Shown here: in pieces, positions 9,364 to 17,728 of the stretch
Layout of the letters: each line of letters opens with the position of its first letter
How positions within the stretch are numbered: position 1 is the first letter of the stretch
Assembly (NCBI GenBank): GCA_934277985.1
Contig: CAKQWF010000003.1
Location: forward strand, 248,001 to 312,000
Direction of reading: 5' to 3'
From: an uncultured Oxalobacter sp.
Lineage (GTDB): Bacteria; Pseudomonadota; Gammaproteobacteria; Burkholderiales; Burkholderiaceae_D
DNA length: 64,000 nucleotides
Translations under genes and position numbers: made by a program
The notes under the pieces: model-generated
Told to the model about the DNA's origin: nothing
The model's input: the letters and a program-made list of their open reading frames with translations, nothing else
The model's database searches: none

Positions 9364-11244
9364 ATGGAAAACGATCGCCACGCACCAGCCCCATCCGGAA
9401 TCATTCAACTGTTGCCCGACATTCTGGTTTCGCAAATCGCGGCCGGTGAAGTCGTGGAACGCCCGTCCGCTGTCGTCAAGGAACTGCTTGAAAACGCCAT
9501 TGATGCCGGCGCGACGCAAATCGATATCCGCCTCGAAGGTGGCGGCATCAAGCGTATCGCCGTCACGGACAACGGCTGCGGCATCCCGCCCGAACAACTT
9601 GCCCTTGCCTTGACGCGGCACGCCACATCCAAAATCGCCAGCCTGCACGATCTGGAAAACGTCGCGACACTGGGATTTAGGGGTGAAGCGCTGGCATCCA
9701 TCGCTTCGGTCGCCGACATGACCCTGCAATCACGCAACACCGGACAACCTCACGCATGGCAAATCAGGGGAAACGACCCCGCCATGACGCTATCGCCGGT
9801 ACCCGGCGCACAAGGCACCACCGTCGATGTACGCGAACTGTACGCCAACACACCTGCACGCCGAAAATTCCTCAAGTCGGAGCAGACCGAGTACGGACAC
9901 TGCGCCGAAGTCGTCAGACGCATCGCACTGTCCCGCCCGGGCATCCGTTTCAACCTGTCGCATAACGGCAAGACAACGGCGCATTACCTGGCCAACAACC
10001 TGTCACAACGCTGCCACCAGATACTGGGCGAAACTTTCCTGTCCTCTACTCTGCCGGTCGATATCACGGCAGGTGAAGGCAACGACATGCTCTCACTTTC
10101 CGGTTTCATCGGCTTGCCCACGGCATCCCGTACTCGCGGTGACATGCAATATCTGTATGTCAACGGCCGTTTCGTCCGAGACCGGCTATTGACACATGCT
10201 GTCCGCGCAGCCTATGAAGACGTCCTGCATGGCAACCGGTTCCCTGTCTATCTGCTGTATCTGACGCTGGACCCTTCCCGCGTCGATGTCAACGTCCACC
10301 CCGCGAAAACCGAAGTCCGCTTCCGCGACAGCCGCGCCATCCATCACTTCATTTATCAATCCATTGGACGCATGCTGTCGCAAACGCTGCCATCCGGAAC
10401 GGAAACCGTCGAAGAACAGCCACCAGCAACGACTGCCATACAGTACAAACCATCCGCCCCGACTTCATCCGTATCATGGCGTCACACCCCGCCACCTGCA
10501 TCCCTGCGAATCGCGCAGAACATCGAAGCGTACGGCACCCTGTTCCGCGACACCTTGCACCAAACCGAAACGGTACACTCATCCCCCATCGGCGATACCG
10601 TACCCCCAACGCCAGACAATGCCGTTCAGAATCTTGTCGCAACGCAAAACGATACAGACGAATTTCCGCTTGGTTTTGCACTGGCGCAGCTGCACGACAT
10701 CTACATCCTTGCACAAAACCGGCACGGACTCGTACTCGTCGATATGCACGCCGCTCATGAACGTATCGTCTATGAAAAACTCAAATGCGCACTGGACGAA
10801 CAAAACCTGCAAACTCAGACCCTGCTGATTCCGGTCACCATCAGTGTCAATGAAACGGAAGCAGGCACTGCGACAGAAAACCGTGATACCCTGCTGGCAC
10901 TGGGTTTCGACATTTCCATCCTGTCGCCTGAAACACTCGCCATCCGTACCGTACCCACCCTGCTCAGACAGGCCGACCTTACCGCAACCCTGCATGAATT
11001 GCTGCGAGACTTGCACGAATACGGTACATCCAGCATCACACAGGAAAAAAGAAACGAAAGACTCGCCACCATCGCCTGTCACCATGCCGTCCGTGCCAAC
11101 CGCAGCCTGACCATACCGGAAATGAATGCCCTGTTGCGCGACATGGAAAAAACCGAACGCGCCAACCAATGCAACCACGGCCGCCCGACATGGACACAAC
11201 TGGGAATGGCCGAACTCGATGCCCTGTTCATGCGTGGACAATAA
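9364..11244 (+). CDS. mutL: DNA mismatch repair protein MutL
   Basis: 626 residues. The GHKL ATPase N-terminus shows LPDILVSQIAAGEVVERPSA, ELLENAIDAGA, DNGCGIP and ATSKIASLHDLE with LGFRGEALASI. The C-terminal dimerisation domain has ALAQLHDIYILAQNRHGLV. It also has DMHAAHERIVYEKL, which fits the metal-binding endonuclease pattern DxHA(X)2E(X)4E with Met in place of the usual Gln. This suggests a nicking-competent MutL as in Neisseria rather than the MutH-dependent E. coli type. A linker rich in Thr, Pro and Ser joins the domains (about residues 345-430). miaA follows after a small gene, resembling the mutL-miaA order of many Proteobacteria. Confidence 0.96.
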   Translation: MENDRHAPAPSGIIQLLPDILVSQIAAGEVVERPSAVVKELLENAIDAGATQIDIRLEGGGIKRIAVTDNGCGIPPEQLALALTRHATSKIASLHDLENVATLGFRGEALASIASVADMTLQSRNTGQPHAWQIRGNDPAMTLSPVPGAQGTTVDVRELYANTPARRKFLKSEQTEYGHCAEVVRRIALSRPGIRFNLSHNGKTTAHYLANNLSQRCHQILGETFLSSTLPVDITAGEGNDMLSLSGFIGLPTASRTRGDMQYLYVNGRFVRDRLLTHAVRAAYEDVLHGNRFPVYLLYLTLDPSRVDVNVHPAKTEVRFRDSRAIHHFIYQSIGRMLSQTLPSGTETVEEQPPATTAIQYKPSAPTSSVSWRHTPPPASLRIAQNIEAYGTLFRDTLHQTETVHSSPIGDTVPPTPDNAVQNLVATQNDTDEFPLGFALAQLHDIYILAQNRHGLVLVDMHAAHERIVYEKLKCALDEQNLQTQTLLIPVTISVNETEAGTATENRDTLLALGFDISILSPETLAIRTVPTLLRQADLTATLHELLRDLHEYGTSSITQEKRNERLATIACHHAVRANRSLTIPEMNALLRDMEKTERANQCNHGRPTWTQLGMAELDALFMRGQ

Positions 11245-11514
11245 CCCGAAACGTGAATATCCCGTATTCCGACGGTCAATTGATGAAAAAACGGATTACT
11301 GGCTATACCGAACCACCGATCAGATATCCCTTCCAGAATCCGGACAAACGTCGACTGTATTTTCATGCTGAACATATCGTTCCGACAGCGTATCATTGGC
11401 AAACAGGATATCCCTTTTGCCCATACCTATATCGCCGGAAAACCGCTCCATTCAGGCAATACACTCCGGCAAACGCATATTTCCACTCATACATCGCAAA
11501 CAGAAAGGCAAACC

Positions 11515-11982
11515 ATAAAAATCAAAACCATCACTGCCGCAGCTTTACTTGGCCTGCTAACCTGTGGCTCTGCCATCGCCGGAGACTACGCCACCGCACT
11601 GGGAGAATGCCTCTACAACAACACCACATCCGAAGACAAAACGACATTGACGCAATGGGCTTTCGTGACACTGGGCAAAAGCAGCGCCACCAAATCGATT
11701 GCGACCATTCCTGCTGAAAAAACCAGCGAGGTGGATCAGAAAACCAAAAGCCTGCTGACACGACTGGTCGCCTCGTCATGCAGCAAGGAAGCCGTCCAGG
11801 TCGCCCTTCGCGAACCCACGACCGGACTGCAGGACGCCATCACCACCATGAGCTCCTACATGATCCGCGAACAAATCAGGACAAACGCGAAAAGCATCCT
11901 TTCCAACTCCATCCTGACATCCGGCGACAGCACCTCGACGAGCCAGGGAAGCAACCTTCTGAAAAACCTGCTCAAGAGATAA
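11515..11982 (+). CDS. Small exported protein of unknown function, apparent AUA start
   Basis: A classic signal peptide (positive IKIKT, hydrophobic TAAALLGLLTCG, cleavage at AIA-GDYA) begins exactly at an ATA codon at 11515. A good ribosome site (AGAAAGG, 11502-11508) lies 6 nt before it. The only in-frame ATG upstream (11365) would add 50 residues unlike a leader; no in-frame GTG, TTG or CTG lies between. The mature part, about 133 residues, is alpha-helical, Thr/Ser-rich with two Cys (GECLYNN and ASSCSKEA) and a C-terminal Lys/Arg tail. No family recognised. It lies between mutL and miaA. Confidence 0.65.
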   Translation: MKIKTITAAALLGLLTCGSAIAGDYATALGECLYNNTTSEDKTTLTQWAFVTLGKSSATKSIATIPAEKTSEVDQKTKSLLTRLVASSCSKEAVQVALREPTTGLQDAITTMSSYMIREQIRTNAKSILSNSILTSGDSTSTSQGSNLLKNLLKR

Positions 11983-12051
11983 CACATCGCATCATGCACT
12001 TCCGCCAGTGCATGCAATGCAACCATTCCTCACGTCCGTGTAAAATCATAC

Positions 12052-12082
12052 AAGCGATACAGATATCCCGTCTGTATCGCTT
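12052..12082 (+). terminator. Perfect 12-bp hairpin between exported-protein gene and miaA
   Basis: AAGCGATACAGA (12052-12063) pairs perfectly with 12071-12082 around a 7-nt loop. It lies 70 bp after the stop codon. No strong T tract follows (CCTGTTATC), so it may be a weak or factor-assisted terminator or an mRNA-stability element rather than a classic one. Confidence 0.5.
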
Positions 12083-12183
12083 CCTGTTATCACAACGGGT
12101 ATGCCGGAAAAACATTTACAACCGGCATTCCATTTTCAAAAACAACAAGGCAACACCTGTTCCGTAGCCGCATCACACACAAC

Positions 12184-13128
12184 ATGAAGGATACAAAACC
12201 CTCTGTCATCGCCATCATGGGACCGACAGCTTCCGGAAAAACCGCCGCCGCGCTCGAAATCGCCCGCCATATCCCATGCGAAATCATCTCCGTTGATTCC
12301 GCCCTCGTCTATCGTGACATGGACATCGGCACCGCAAAACCATCCCGCAAAGAACAGGCCGCCGTTCCGCACCACCTCATCGACATCATCGACCCGGCTG
12401 ATACCTATTCGGCAGCACAATTTCGCGAAGACGCCCTCTCGCTCATTCAAAGCATCATACAGCGCGGAAAACTGCCGCTGCTCGTCGGCGGCACCATGCT
12501 GTATTTCCACGCGCTGACAAAAGGACTGGACAACCTCCCCGAAGCCAACCCGACCATCCGTGCCAGACTGGATGAAGAAGCCGCACAAGCCGGATGGCCA
12601 GCCCTGCATGCCAGACTGGCCGAACTGGACCCTGAAACCGCACAGCGGCTCAAACCGAACGACGCCCAGCGAATCCAGCGCGCACTGGAAATCATCGAAC
12701 TGACCGGAAAGCCCCTGTCCGCCCTGCATTCCGGCAAAAAACAGGCTAACCTGCCCTTTGAACTGATACCCTTCGCCCTGGAACCGTCAAACCGCAGCAA
12801 ACTGCACGAACGCATCGCACTGCGGTTCGACCAGATGCTCGAAAACGACGTATTAATCGAAGAAGTCCGCCGATTGCGCCAACGCGGCGACCTGCACCTC
12901 GGCATGCCCTCCATGCGCTGCGTCGGCTATCGCCAGACCTGGCAATACCTTGATGGCGACTACGACCGAAAGACCCTGCGAGACAAAGGCATCGCCGCCA
13001 CCCGCCAGCTTGCCAAACGCCAGCTCACATGGCTACGCGCTATGCCAGAACGCATCATCATCGACTGTCTCTCACCCGACGCACCAGAACAAATCATGGC
13101 ACACCTCCAGAAACTATCCGTCAGATAA
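12184..13128 (+). CDS. miaA: tRNA dimethylallyltransferase
   Basis: 314 residues. It transfers dimethylallyl from DMAPP to A37 of tRNAs reading UNN codons, which can include the tRNA-Phe and tRNA-Ser(UGA) of this window. Walker A-like P-loop [12 protein letters not shown] is at residues 13-24; catalytic-Asp region is [20 protein letters not shown]; other conserved stretches are [19 protein letters not shown] and [14 protein letters not shown]. The length matches the family. It ends about 110 bp before a tRNA pair. Confidence 0.96.
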   Translation: MKDTKPSVIAIMGPTASGKTAAALEIARHIPCEIISVDSALVYRDMDIGTAKPSRKEQAAVPHHLIDIIDPADTYSAAQFREDALSLIQSIIQRGKLPLLVGGTMLYFHALTKGLDNLPEANPTIRARLDEEAAQAGWPALHARLAELDPETAQRLKPNDAQRIQRALEIIELTGKPLSALHSGKKQANLPFELIPFALEPSNRSKLHERIALRFDQMLENDVLIEEVRRLRQRGDLHLGMPSMRCVGYRQTWQYLDGDYDRKTLRDKGIAATRQLAKRQLTWLRAMPERIIIDCLSPDAPEQIMAHLQKLSVR

Positions 13129-13197
13129 TCATTCGCAGAACAAAAAAAGAAAAAACAAAACGACAACATGCAAACATCAGAATATTCGAAAAGACAC

Positions 13198-13226
13198 TTG
13201 ACAATCCGGCACAAAAACGTCAGAAT
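13198..13226 (+). promoter_or_regulatory. Sigma-70 promoter of tRNA-Met
   Basis: Perfect -35 TTGACA (13198-13203), a 17-bp spacer and a -10-like CAGAAT (13221-13226). The tRNA begins 13 nt after the -10 box. Confidence 0.7.
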
Positions 13227-13238
13227 GCATATCTCCTT

Positions 13239-13315
13239 GGTGATATAGCTCAGCTGGTTAGAGCACAGCACTCATAATGCTGGGGTCGGTGGTTCAAGTC
13301 CACCTATCACCACCA
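13239..13315 (+). tRNA. tRNA-Met (CAT), elongator type
   Basis: 77 nt including an encoded CCA. The acceptor stem GGTGATA pairs with TATCACC. The anticodon loop CTCATAA (anticodon CAT at 13273-13275) sits in a CAGCA/TGCTG stem. The T-loop reads GGTTCAAGTCC. Sequence around the D and anticodon arms closely follows E. coli elongator tRNA-Met. A CAT anticodon can also be tRNA-Ile2, but the arm sequences favour Met. Confidence 0.9.
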
Positions 13316-13339
13316 AAAGTCAAATTGTTATAACAGTTT

Positions 13340-13367
13340 TTGAATTATTAAAAAAGCATGTTATAAT
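13340..13367 (+). promoter_or_regulatory. Sigma-70 promoter of tRNA-Phe
   Basis: TTGAAT (13340-13345), 16-bp spacer, perfect TATAAT (13362-13367), lying 9 nt before the tRNA. It gives tRNA-Phe its own start despite the tRNA-Met gene just upstream. Confidence 0.65.
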
Positions 13368-13376
13368 ATTAAAATT

Positions 13377-13452
<76 letters not shown>

Positions 13453-13470
13453 AAATATATTATATTATTT

Positions 13471-13500
13471 AACAGGCCTGTTTTTAACAGGCCTGTTTTT
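13471..13500 (+). terminator. Rho-independent terminator after tRNA-Phe
   Basis: Two copies of the self-complementary CAGGCCTG (13473-13480 and 13488-13495) pair, extended by AA/TT, and each is followed by five T. A strong terminator closing the tRNA unit and marking the left edge of the AT-rich island. Confidence 0.85.
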
Positions 13501-13550
13501 ATTGGAAGCTACAACGCAATTAATACTATGGCTCCAACCCTATATTAATC

Positions 13551-13597
13551 TTTGAGTTCTTTGAAAAAGATTTGCACTCTCTTTCAAAGAACTCAAA
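13551..13597. repeat. 16-bp perfect inverted repeat (long hairpin)
   Basis: Left arm 13551-13566 (TTTGAGTTCTTTGAAA) pairs perfectly with 13582-13597 around a 15-nt loop. Six A follow on the plus strand and no T tract follows on either strand, so it is not a standard terminator. It lies between the tRNA terminator and a decayed glycosyltransferase gene. Confidence 0.75.
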
Positions 13598-13610
13598 AAA
13601 CTGTACGCCA

Positions 13611-14262
13611 GACTCTTATCCAACAATATATGCTATAGTCCCGACTTTCAATGTTGAAGCTATATTGATGAATACCTCAGCAGTATTCTGGAACATACAT
13701 TTCAGGATATTGAAATCATTTTTGTTGATGACCATTTTGAGGATGCAGCGCCAACCATTATTCATAAGCGCTATTCTGGCCATTATAACATTGTTTTTAT
13801 TCAAAACAGAAAAAAGAAAGGATATTATATATCGTAACCGAGGCTTGAAAGCAGCAAAAGACGAATATATATTTTTCATTGATAGCAATGATTTCTCTTT
13901 TCAAAAGATGCTCTGAAAAAACTCTGTCTGGCAGCAAAAACGGATGATGCAGACGAAGTCATCGAAAAAAGTCTTCTCTAGTTTCCTGATGAAAATCGCT
14001 TTGAGGAAGGATATTTCTATCATTTGCAACGACACCGAACATTTCACAACAAAACATTAAAAGAATGTCCAAGTTTCATATTTGGTTCCTTTATCTATCA
14101 AAGAGAAAGAAATGCCTTTATTGCCAAATATCAGCGTCTATTTTCGTTTTCACGATTTAACATAAAAATTCATTTTTCATGAACAGGAAATACAAACCTT
14201 AATGCAAAGGCAAGCAAGCTTCGACCGTGATACCATTACCTTCTCGATAACCCGTTATTTGA
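13611..14262 (+). pseudogene. Family 2 glycosyltransferase, frameshifted remnant
   Basis: Translation in alternating frames restores a typical GT2 protein. One frame gives TIYAIVPTFNVEA. From 13661 the next frame gives YIDEYLSSILEHTFQDIEII then FVDD. It returns to the first frame at 13833 (RNRGLKAAKDEYIFFIDSND). After a stop at 13914 more related sequence continues in other frames (GYFYHLQRHRTFHNKTLKEC, then FIFGSFIYQRERNAF). At least three frameshifts and several stops make it non-functional. Its tail meets the 3' end of the convergent glycosyltransferase gene. In the intact form it would have added a sugar to a surface glycan. Confidence 0.85.
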
Positions 14263-16257
14263 AAAATCACTTTTATTTATTGAAGAATATAAATCATCCG
14301 GAAGGCTCTTCAGATCATATCTACGATCAAAAACAGACTCCAAAATGACGCCCGATTCATCTTTCAGATATTGGTATCCTATTTTCTGCATTTTGTGATC
14401 AGGATCAAGTTTTTCATACAACTTGACACGTTTTTCCCTATCCTGAAAATCTATCATTTTCAAATGATAAAGACGATTATCAAGAAGCTGCAATGTGTCG
14501 ATATCATCATGATGCCAAGGGATATGATGCTTCTGTGTCATGGTTTTGTCAAACGTCATGCTTTTTTTTACAGAGAAAAGAATGTTCTTAGATTTTTTTC
14601 TCCAGATACCGTCAGATCGCCATGTCAAGGGACTATCCCATAGCTCGCATACCTGCACCCCAAGTGCCAGCTTTGGGCTATACAAACATCTTTTGGCCTG
14701 TTCTCTCAACGAGAAGCAAAAAGATGTTTCAAAACGCTCATCGGCATCACAACACAATACGACATTAGCCCCCAATCTGACCGCTTCATTCAGCAAGCGA
14801 ATGCGATTTTCCTTTTCATTCCAGCCTTCCGGACCATGAGGAGGATTGCTCATACATGAAAGCACTTTACTTTCACTTCGAATAATGAATGGCGTTTGAT
14901 CTGTCGAACCGTCATCCAAAACGACAAAGCCATCTACATAAGGACGCAAATGATCAAAATATCCTTTGAGATAACGTGCTTCATTTTGTACTGCAATCAC
15001 AGCTAGCAGGCATAAAACTGTGCCATCCTCAACAGTTTTATGCCCGTTGCTGAACATATCGACTAATAGAGAAACATCTCGAACCTTTTTCTTATAATGT
15101 TTTCTACGCCAGAACACAAAAGAACTTAAACTTCGATAAATCCATTTTAATTTATTTAATTCACGACTAATTTTTTTATGAAATCCTCTATCTATCGTCT
15201 CAACATAAACCATTGTTTCCAAATCACGCAACTGATGGAACAAATGAGAATTCCAGCGAATCATAGAATCAGCATATGAAAGCAAAAAACTATTATCTTC
15301 CAGTGAAACAGGACATGAAACCGGTGCTTCACTGATTTTATCTAACAGAATAGTCATTTTATCAGATAAAAGGCAACGGTTTTTAATAAATTCCCTAAGT
15401 TTCTCTACTTCGGATCGAGCTTTTGAATATCCCAAAAAAAGCTCTTGTGCAATTTGTTGCGTTAAAATTTTTCTATTCGTTGCACGCCCTGAAAAATTAT
15501 GCCTTAGTTCTTTTTCGATATTTTTAGAATTTAACCAACCACTACCACCAAAATGGTCATAATTGTAAACAGGAATGCCCATTCCTAGCGCATATTGAAC
15601 TGTTTTTCCGATAGTTATCACCGCATCATATTGTGAAAGTATTTCAGGCGTAATCAAACCATACTTCGCCTGCCCGATCCCCCAAAAATCAAAAGTCGTA
15701 TTTTTCAGAAGATAAGGCAACGCCTTAATCTCCTTGGGAGGATGATTGGAAACAACAGCTATACGATCCAGACTATCTCCTAATGTATATTTATCAAAGT
15801 AACAATAAAAGGAATCAGGCAACCAATTTTCAAAAACACAAATTTTTTGTTCTGATATTCCATAATTATCAATCAATTGTTGTTTCAAAATCTCATTATG
15901 AACAAGAAGGAAACTATAATAGCAATCAGGAAACGGAAGCGGTGTTTCCAAAGTCTCTAAACCAGAAAGGCTCCCTTGTACTAATTTTTTATACCGCACC
16001 CCTTTTTTCAGTAAAAAAGGGAAAACTGGCCAGTGATAAGCAAAAACAATATCATAATTTTTTTGGGGCTTGAATGTCAAAGCATCATGTAACTCTATCC
16101 CTTTTTGAGCTAACAAATCACGAATATTTTCCCGTATATGCACAGAAACAATATCAACCGTATCACCTCTGGCTATAAAAAATTCCCCCATCTCCATGAT
16201 ATGAATCATGGAGCCATGAAAACCATCAAAGACGTAACCCGTAAAAAGAATATCCAT
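14236..16257 (-). CDS. Two-domain glycosyltransferase (GT-B-like N-terminus, GT2 C-terminus)
   Basis: 673 residues. The first ~330 residues look like a GT-B (GT4-type) fold: start MDILFTGYVFDGFHGSMIHI with a Gly-rich first loop, and VAVVSNHPPKEIKALPYLL and ALGMGIPVYNYDHFGGSGWL later. A helical connector (about 330-420) leads to a GT2 (GT-A) domain at about 425-640 with VIAVQNEARYLKGYFDHL, VVLDDGSTDQTPFII and CCDADERFE, which supply the nucleotide-sugar and metal-binding acids. It probably adds two sugars in sequence to a surface polysaccharide. AT-rich composition differs from the housekeeping genes around the island, suggesting transfer. Acceptor and donors unknown. Confidence 0.8.
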   Translation of the reverse strand: MDILFTGYVFDGFHGSMIHIMEMGEFFIARGDTVDIVSVHIRENIRDLLAQKGIELHDALTFKPQKNYDIVFAYHWPVFPFLLKKGVRYKKLVQGSLSGLETLETPLPFPDCYYSFLLVHNEILKQQLIDNYGISEQKICVFENWLPDSFYCYFDKYTLGDSLDRIAVVSNHPPKEIKALPYLLKNTTFDFWGIGQAKYGLITPEILSQYDAVITIGKTVQYALGMGIPVYNYDHFGGSGWLNSKNIEKELRHNFSGRATNRKILTQQIAQELFLGYSKARSEVEKLREFIKNRCLLSDKMTILLDKISEAPVSCPVSLEDNSFLLSYADSMIRWNSHLFHQLRDLETMVYVETIDRGFHKKISRELNKLKWIYRSLSSFVFWRRKHYKKKVRDVSLLVDMFSNGHKTVEDGTVLCLLAVIAVQNEARYLKGYFDHLRPYVDGFVVLDDGSTDQTPFIIRSESKVLSCMSNPPHGPEGWNEKENRIRLLNEAVRLGANVVLCCDADERFETSFCFSLREQAKRCLYSPKLALGVQVCELWDSPLTWRSDGIWRKKSKNILFSVKKSMTFDKTMTQKHHIPWHHDDIDTLQLLDNRLYHLKMIDFQDREKRVKLYEKLDPDHKMQKIGYQYLKDESGVILESVFDRRYDLKSLPDDLYSSINKSDFSNNGLSRR

Positions 16258-16354
16258 TAATTGTCACCATAAAAAATAGATTAATCTGCACAATTTCAAT
16301 TTCAGCAAAAATACATCCAGAATAAAAACTTTTTGCTTCGCTCGCAATGCCTCA

Positions 16355-16498
16355 TCAAACCTTCAAAATCAGCAGCGGAATATTTTGACAACCTTCGGCA
16401 TTCTTAACACCTCTCGCCAGTTCTTCATAATACGAATAAACAATAATTACATACTTATACTTAGCAAAAATCTTTTCTTTCCATCCTACACAACATAT
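16355..16498 (-). pseudogene. Short coding remnant of unknown origin in AT-rich spacer
   Basis: The 16258-16517 spacer holds a 48-codon open stretch with no start codon, bounded upstream by a stop at 16499-16501. It contains KIFAKYKYVIIVYSYYEELA and ends KVKNAE-like sequence then IPLLILKV before a TGA at 16355-16357. The alternation of hydrophobic strand and helix looks like the end of a real protein rather than noise. I cannot assign a family. The rest of this spacer is featureless AT-rich DNA. Confidence 0.35.
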
Positions 16499-16517
16499 CT
16501 ATCATTTTCTTCTTTCT

Positions 16518-16822
16518 AGACGTTGTCCGCCCTTCTGCCAGGTTCTTCGGTCAGTTTGGTGGCATCTATAGCATAGCGGAGATCATGTCCTGGGCGGTCT
16601 GTGACAAAGCTGATCAGATCGGCGTATTTGCTTTTTTCTGCTGTCTTTTTCATCCAGTATCCGGCAAACCGAATGAACGATCTGAGGATTGTTTCTTTCA
16701 TTATAACCACCAATATTGCAGGTTTCTCCGAATTTTCCCTGATAGTAGATCAGATTGATTACATTTGTCTGTTGATATGTGGTGGAATCGTCAACCCTCA
16801 TATCATGCACGATACTGTCCGG
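16518..16822 (-). pseudogene. Decayed second copy of rfbB (3' part with internal deletion)
   Basis: The minus strand reproduces the dTDP-glucose dehydratase C-terminal region, in shifting frames. It gives [20 protein letters not shown] then [19 protein letters not shown], and in another frame [20 protein letters not shown]. An 88-nt stretch is about 78% identical to intact rfbB by hand count, so this is not a recent duplicate. Near 16766 the match jumps: sequence up to there matches rfbB around 18037, sequence beyond matches around 18328, so about 290 bp are missing. It lies on the other side of the RgpF-like gene from intact rfbB. Confidence 0.88.
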
Positions 16823-16843
16823 AATTGACACACTGATTTCCTA

Positions 16844-17683
16844 TTATTTATTATTTTTCTTAATAAACACAGGAAAGCCTAAAATCCTTGTTATTTTATG
16901 ACGTAATGTATATTGTTTTCTATAAAAAAATCTTTTTAAACCTTCTATTCTTGCTTCAAACTCCACATCCTTACCTTTACAATTAACTATTTCGTATCCT
17001 TGCGCACCGATAGCATATCCCAATATACGTTCCAGAATATGAGGCAATTCCTGTCTTTTATGTTCAGAATCAGGTTCTATAAAGTCTTTCTCCTTAAACC
17101 TGTTTTTCAAATAACCAAACAAAGGAGCTTTTCCAACAAACATCGTTCCTGCGACGAACTGAAATTTAGACTCATATGGCAAAGAGTACGCATTCATCAA
17201 TTTTTTGATAAATGGATACAATTCCCTTGCACAGTCATGATGCTTGTTCATAAGAACATTTATACCAGAAACCATTCCTATTTTTTTCTTTTCTAAATAT
17301 GCCAAACTTTTTCTGAACACATCTTTTGTTTTTACAAATATCAGCAAGTTTTTTCGCCATGCATCATATGGCATACACACTTTTTTCAGAAATGTCGCTT
17401 CAGGCATATCCCGTTTTGTATGCAACTTTACGATCAAATCATATTGATTTAGATCCAGCTGGTTGATAATGCATAAAAACGGCCAGATATCGTATCCTAC
17501 ATTTTTGACAACACTAATCCTTGCATCAGGAAATTTTTTGGCAATTTCATCTTTCTTATCATGAATACTTTCAGATACAGTCAAGAATATATCTTTCTCC
17601 ACATCGCATATATTTTTGATCGCCTCTGCAAGCTCATCAGCAATCTCGTAATAAAAAATATGGATGATAACCGCGCATTTCAT
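16844..17683 (-). CDS. Rhamnan synthesis F (RgpF)-like protein
   Basis: 279 residues from the ATG at 17683 (MKCAVIIHIFYYEIADELAE); an upstream start at 17707 is possible. It matches the RgpF family seen in rhamnose-rich polysaccharide loci: VVKNVGYDIWPFLCII, YDLIVKLHTKRDM and FVAGTMFVGKAPLF are the typical blocks. RgpF proteins act in assembling rhamnan chains, probably as glycosyltransferases. It follows rfbB on the same strand and is probably the last gene of the rfb operon, so dTDP-rhamnose is a likely donor. AT-rich relative to rfbB. Basic C-terminus (IKKNNK). Confidence 0.82.
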   Translation of the reverse strand: MKCAVIIHIFYYEIADELAEAIKNICDVEKDIFLTVSESIHDKKDEIAKKFPDARISVVKNVGYDIWPFLCIINQLDLNQYDLIVKLHTKRDMPEATFLKKVCMPYDAWRKNLLIFVKTKDVFRKSLAYLEKKKIGMVSGINVLMNKHHDCARELYPFIKKLMNAYSLPYESKFQFVAGTMFVGKAPLFGYLKNRFKEKDFIEPDSEHKRQELPHILERILGYAIGAQGYEIVNCKGKDVEFEARIEGLKRFFYRKQYTLRHKITRILGFPVFIKKNNK

Positions 17684-17728
17684 CGGAATTCCAGGCATTT
17701 CTGTCAAAATGGCTTAACCCGTCAACAC

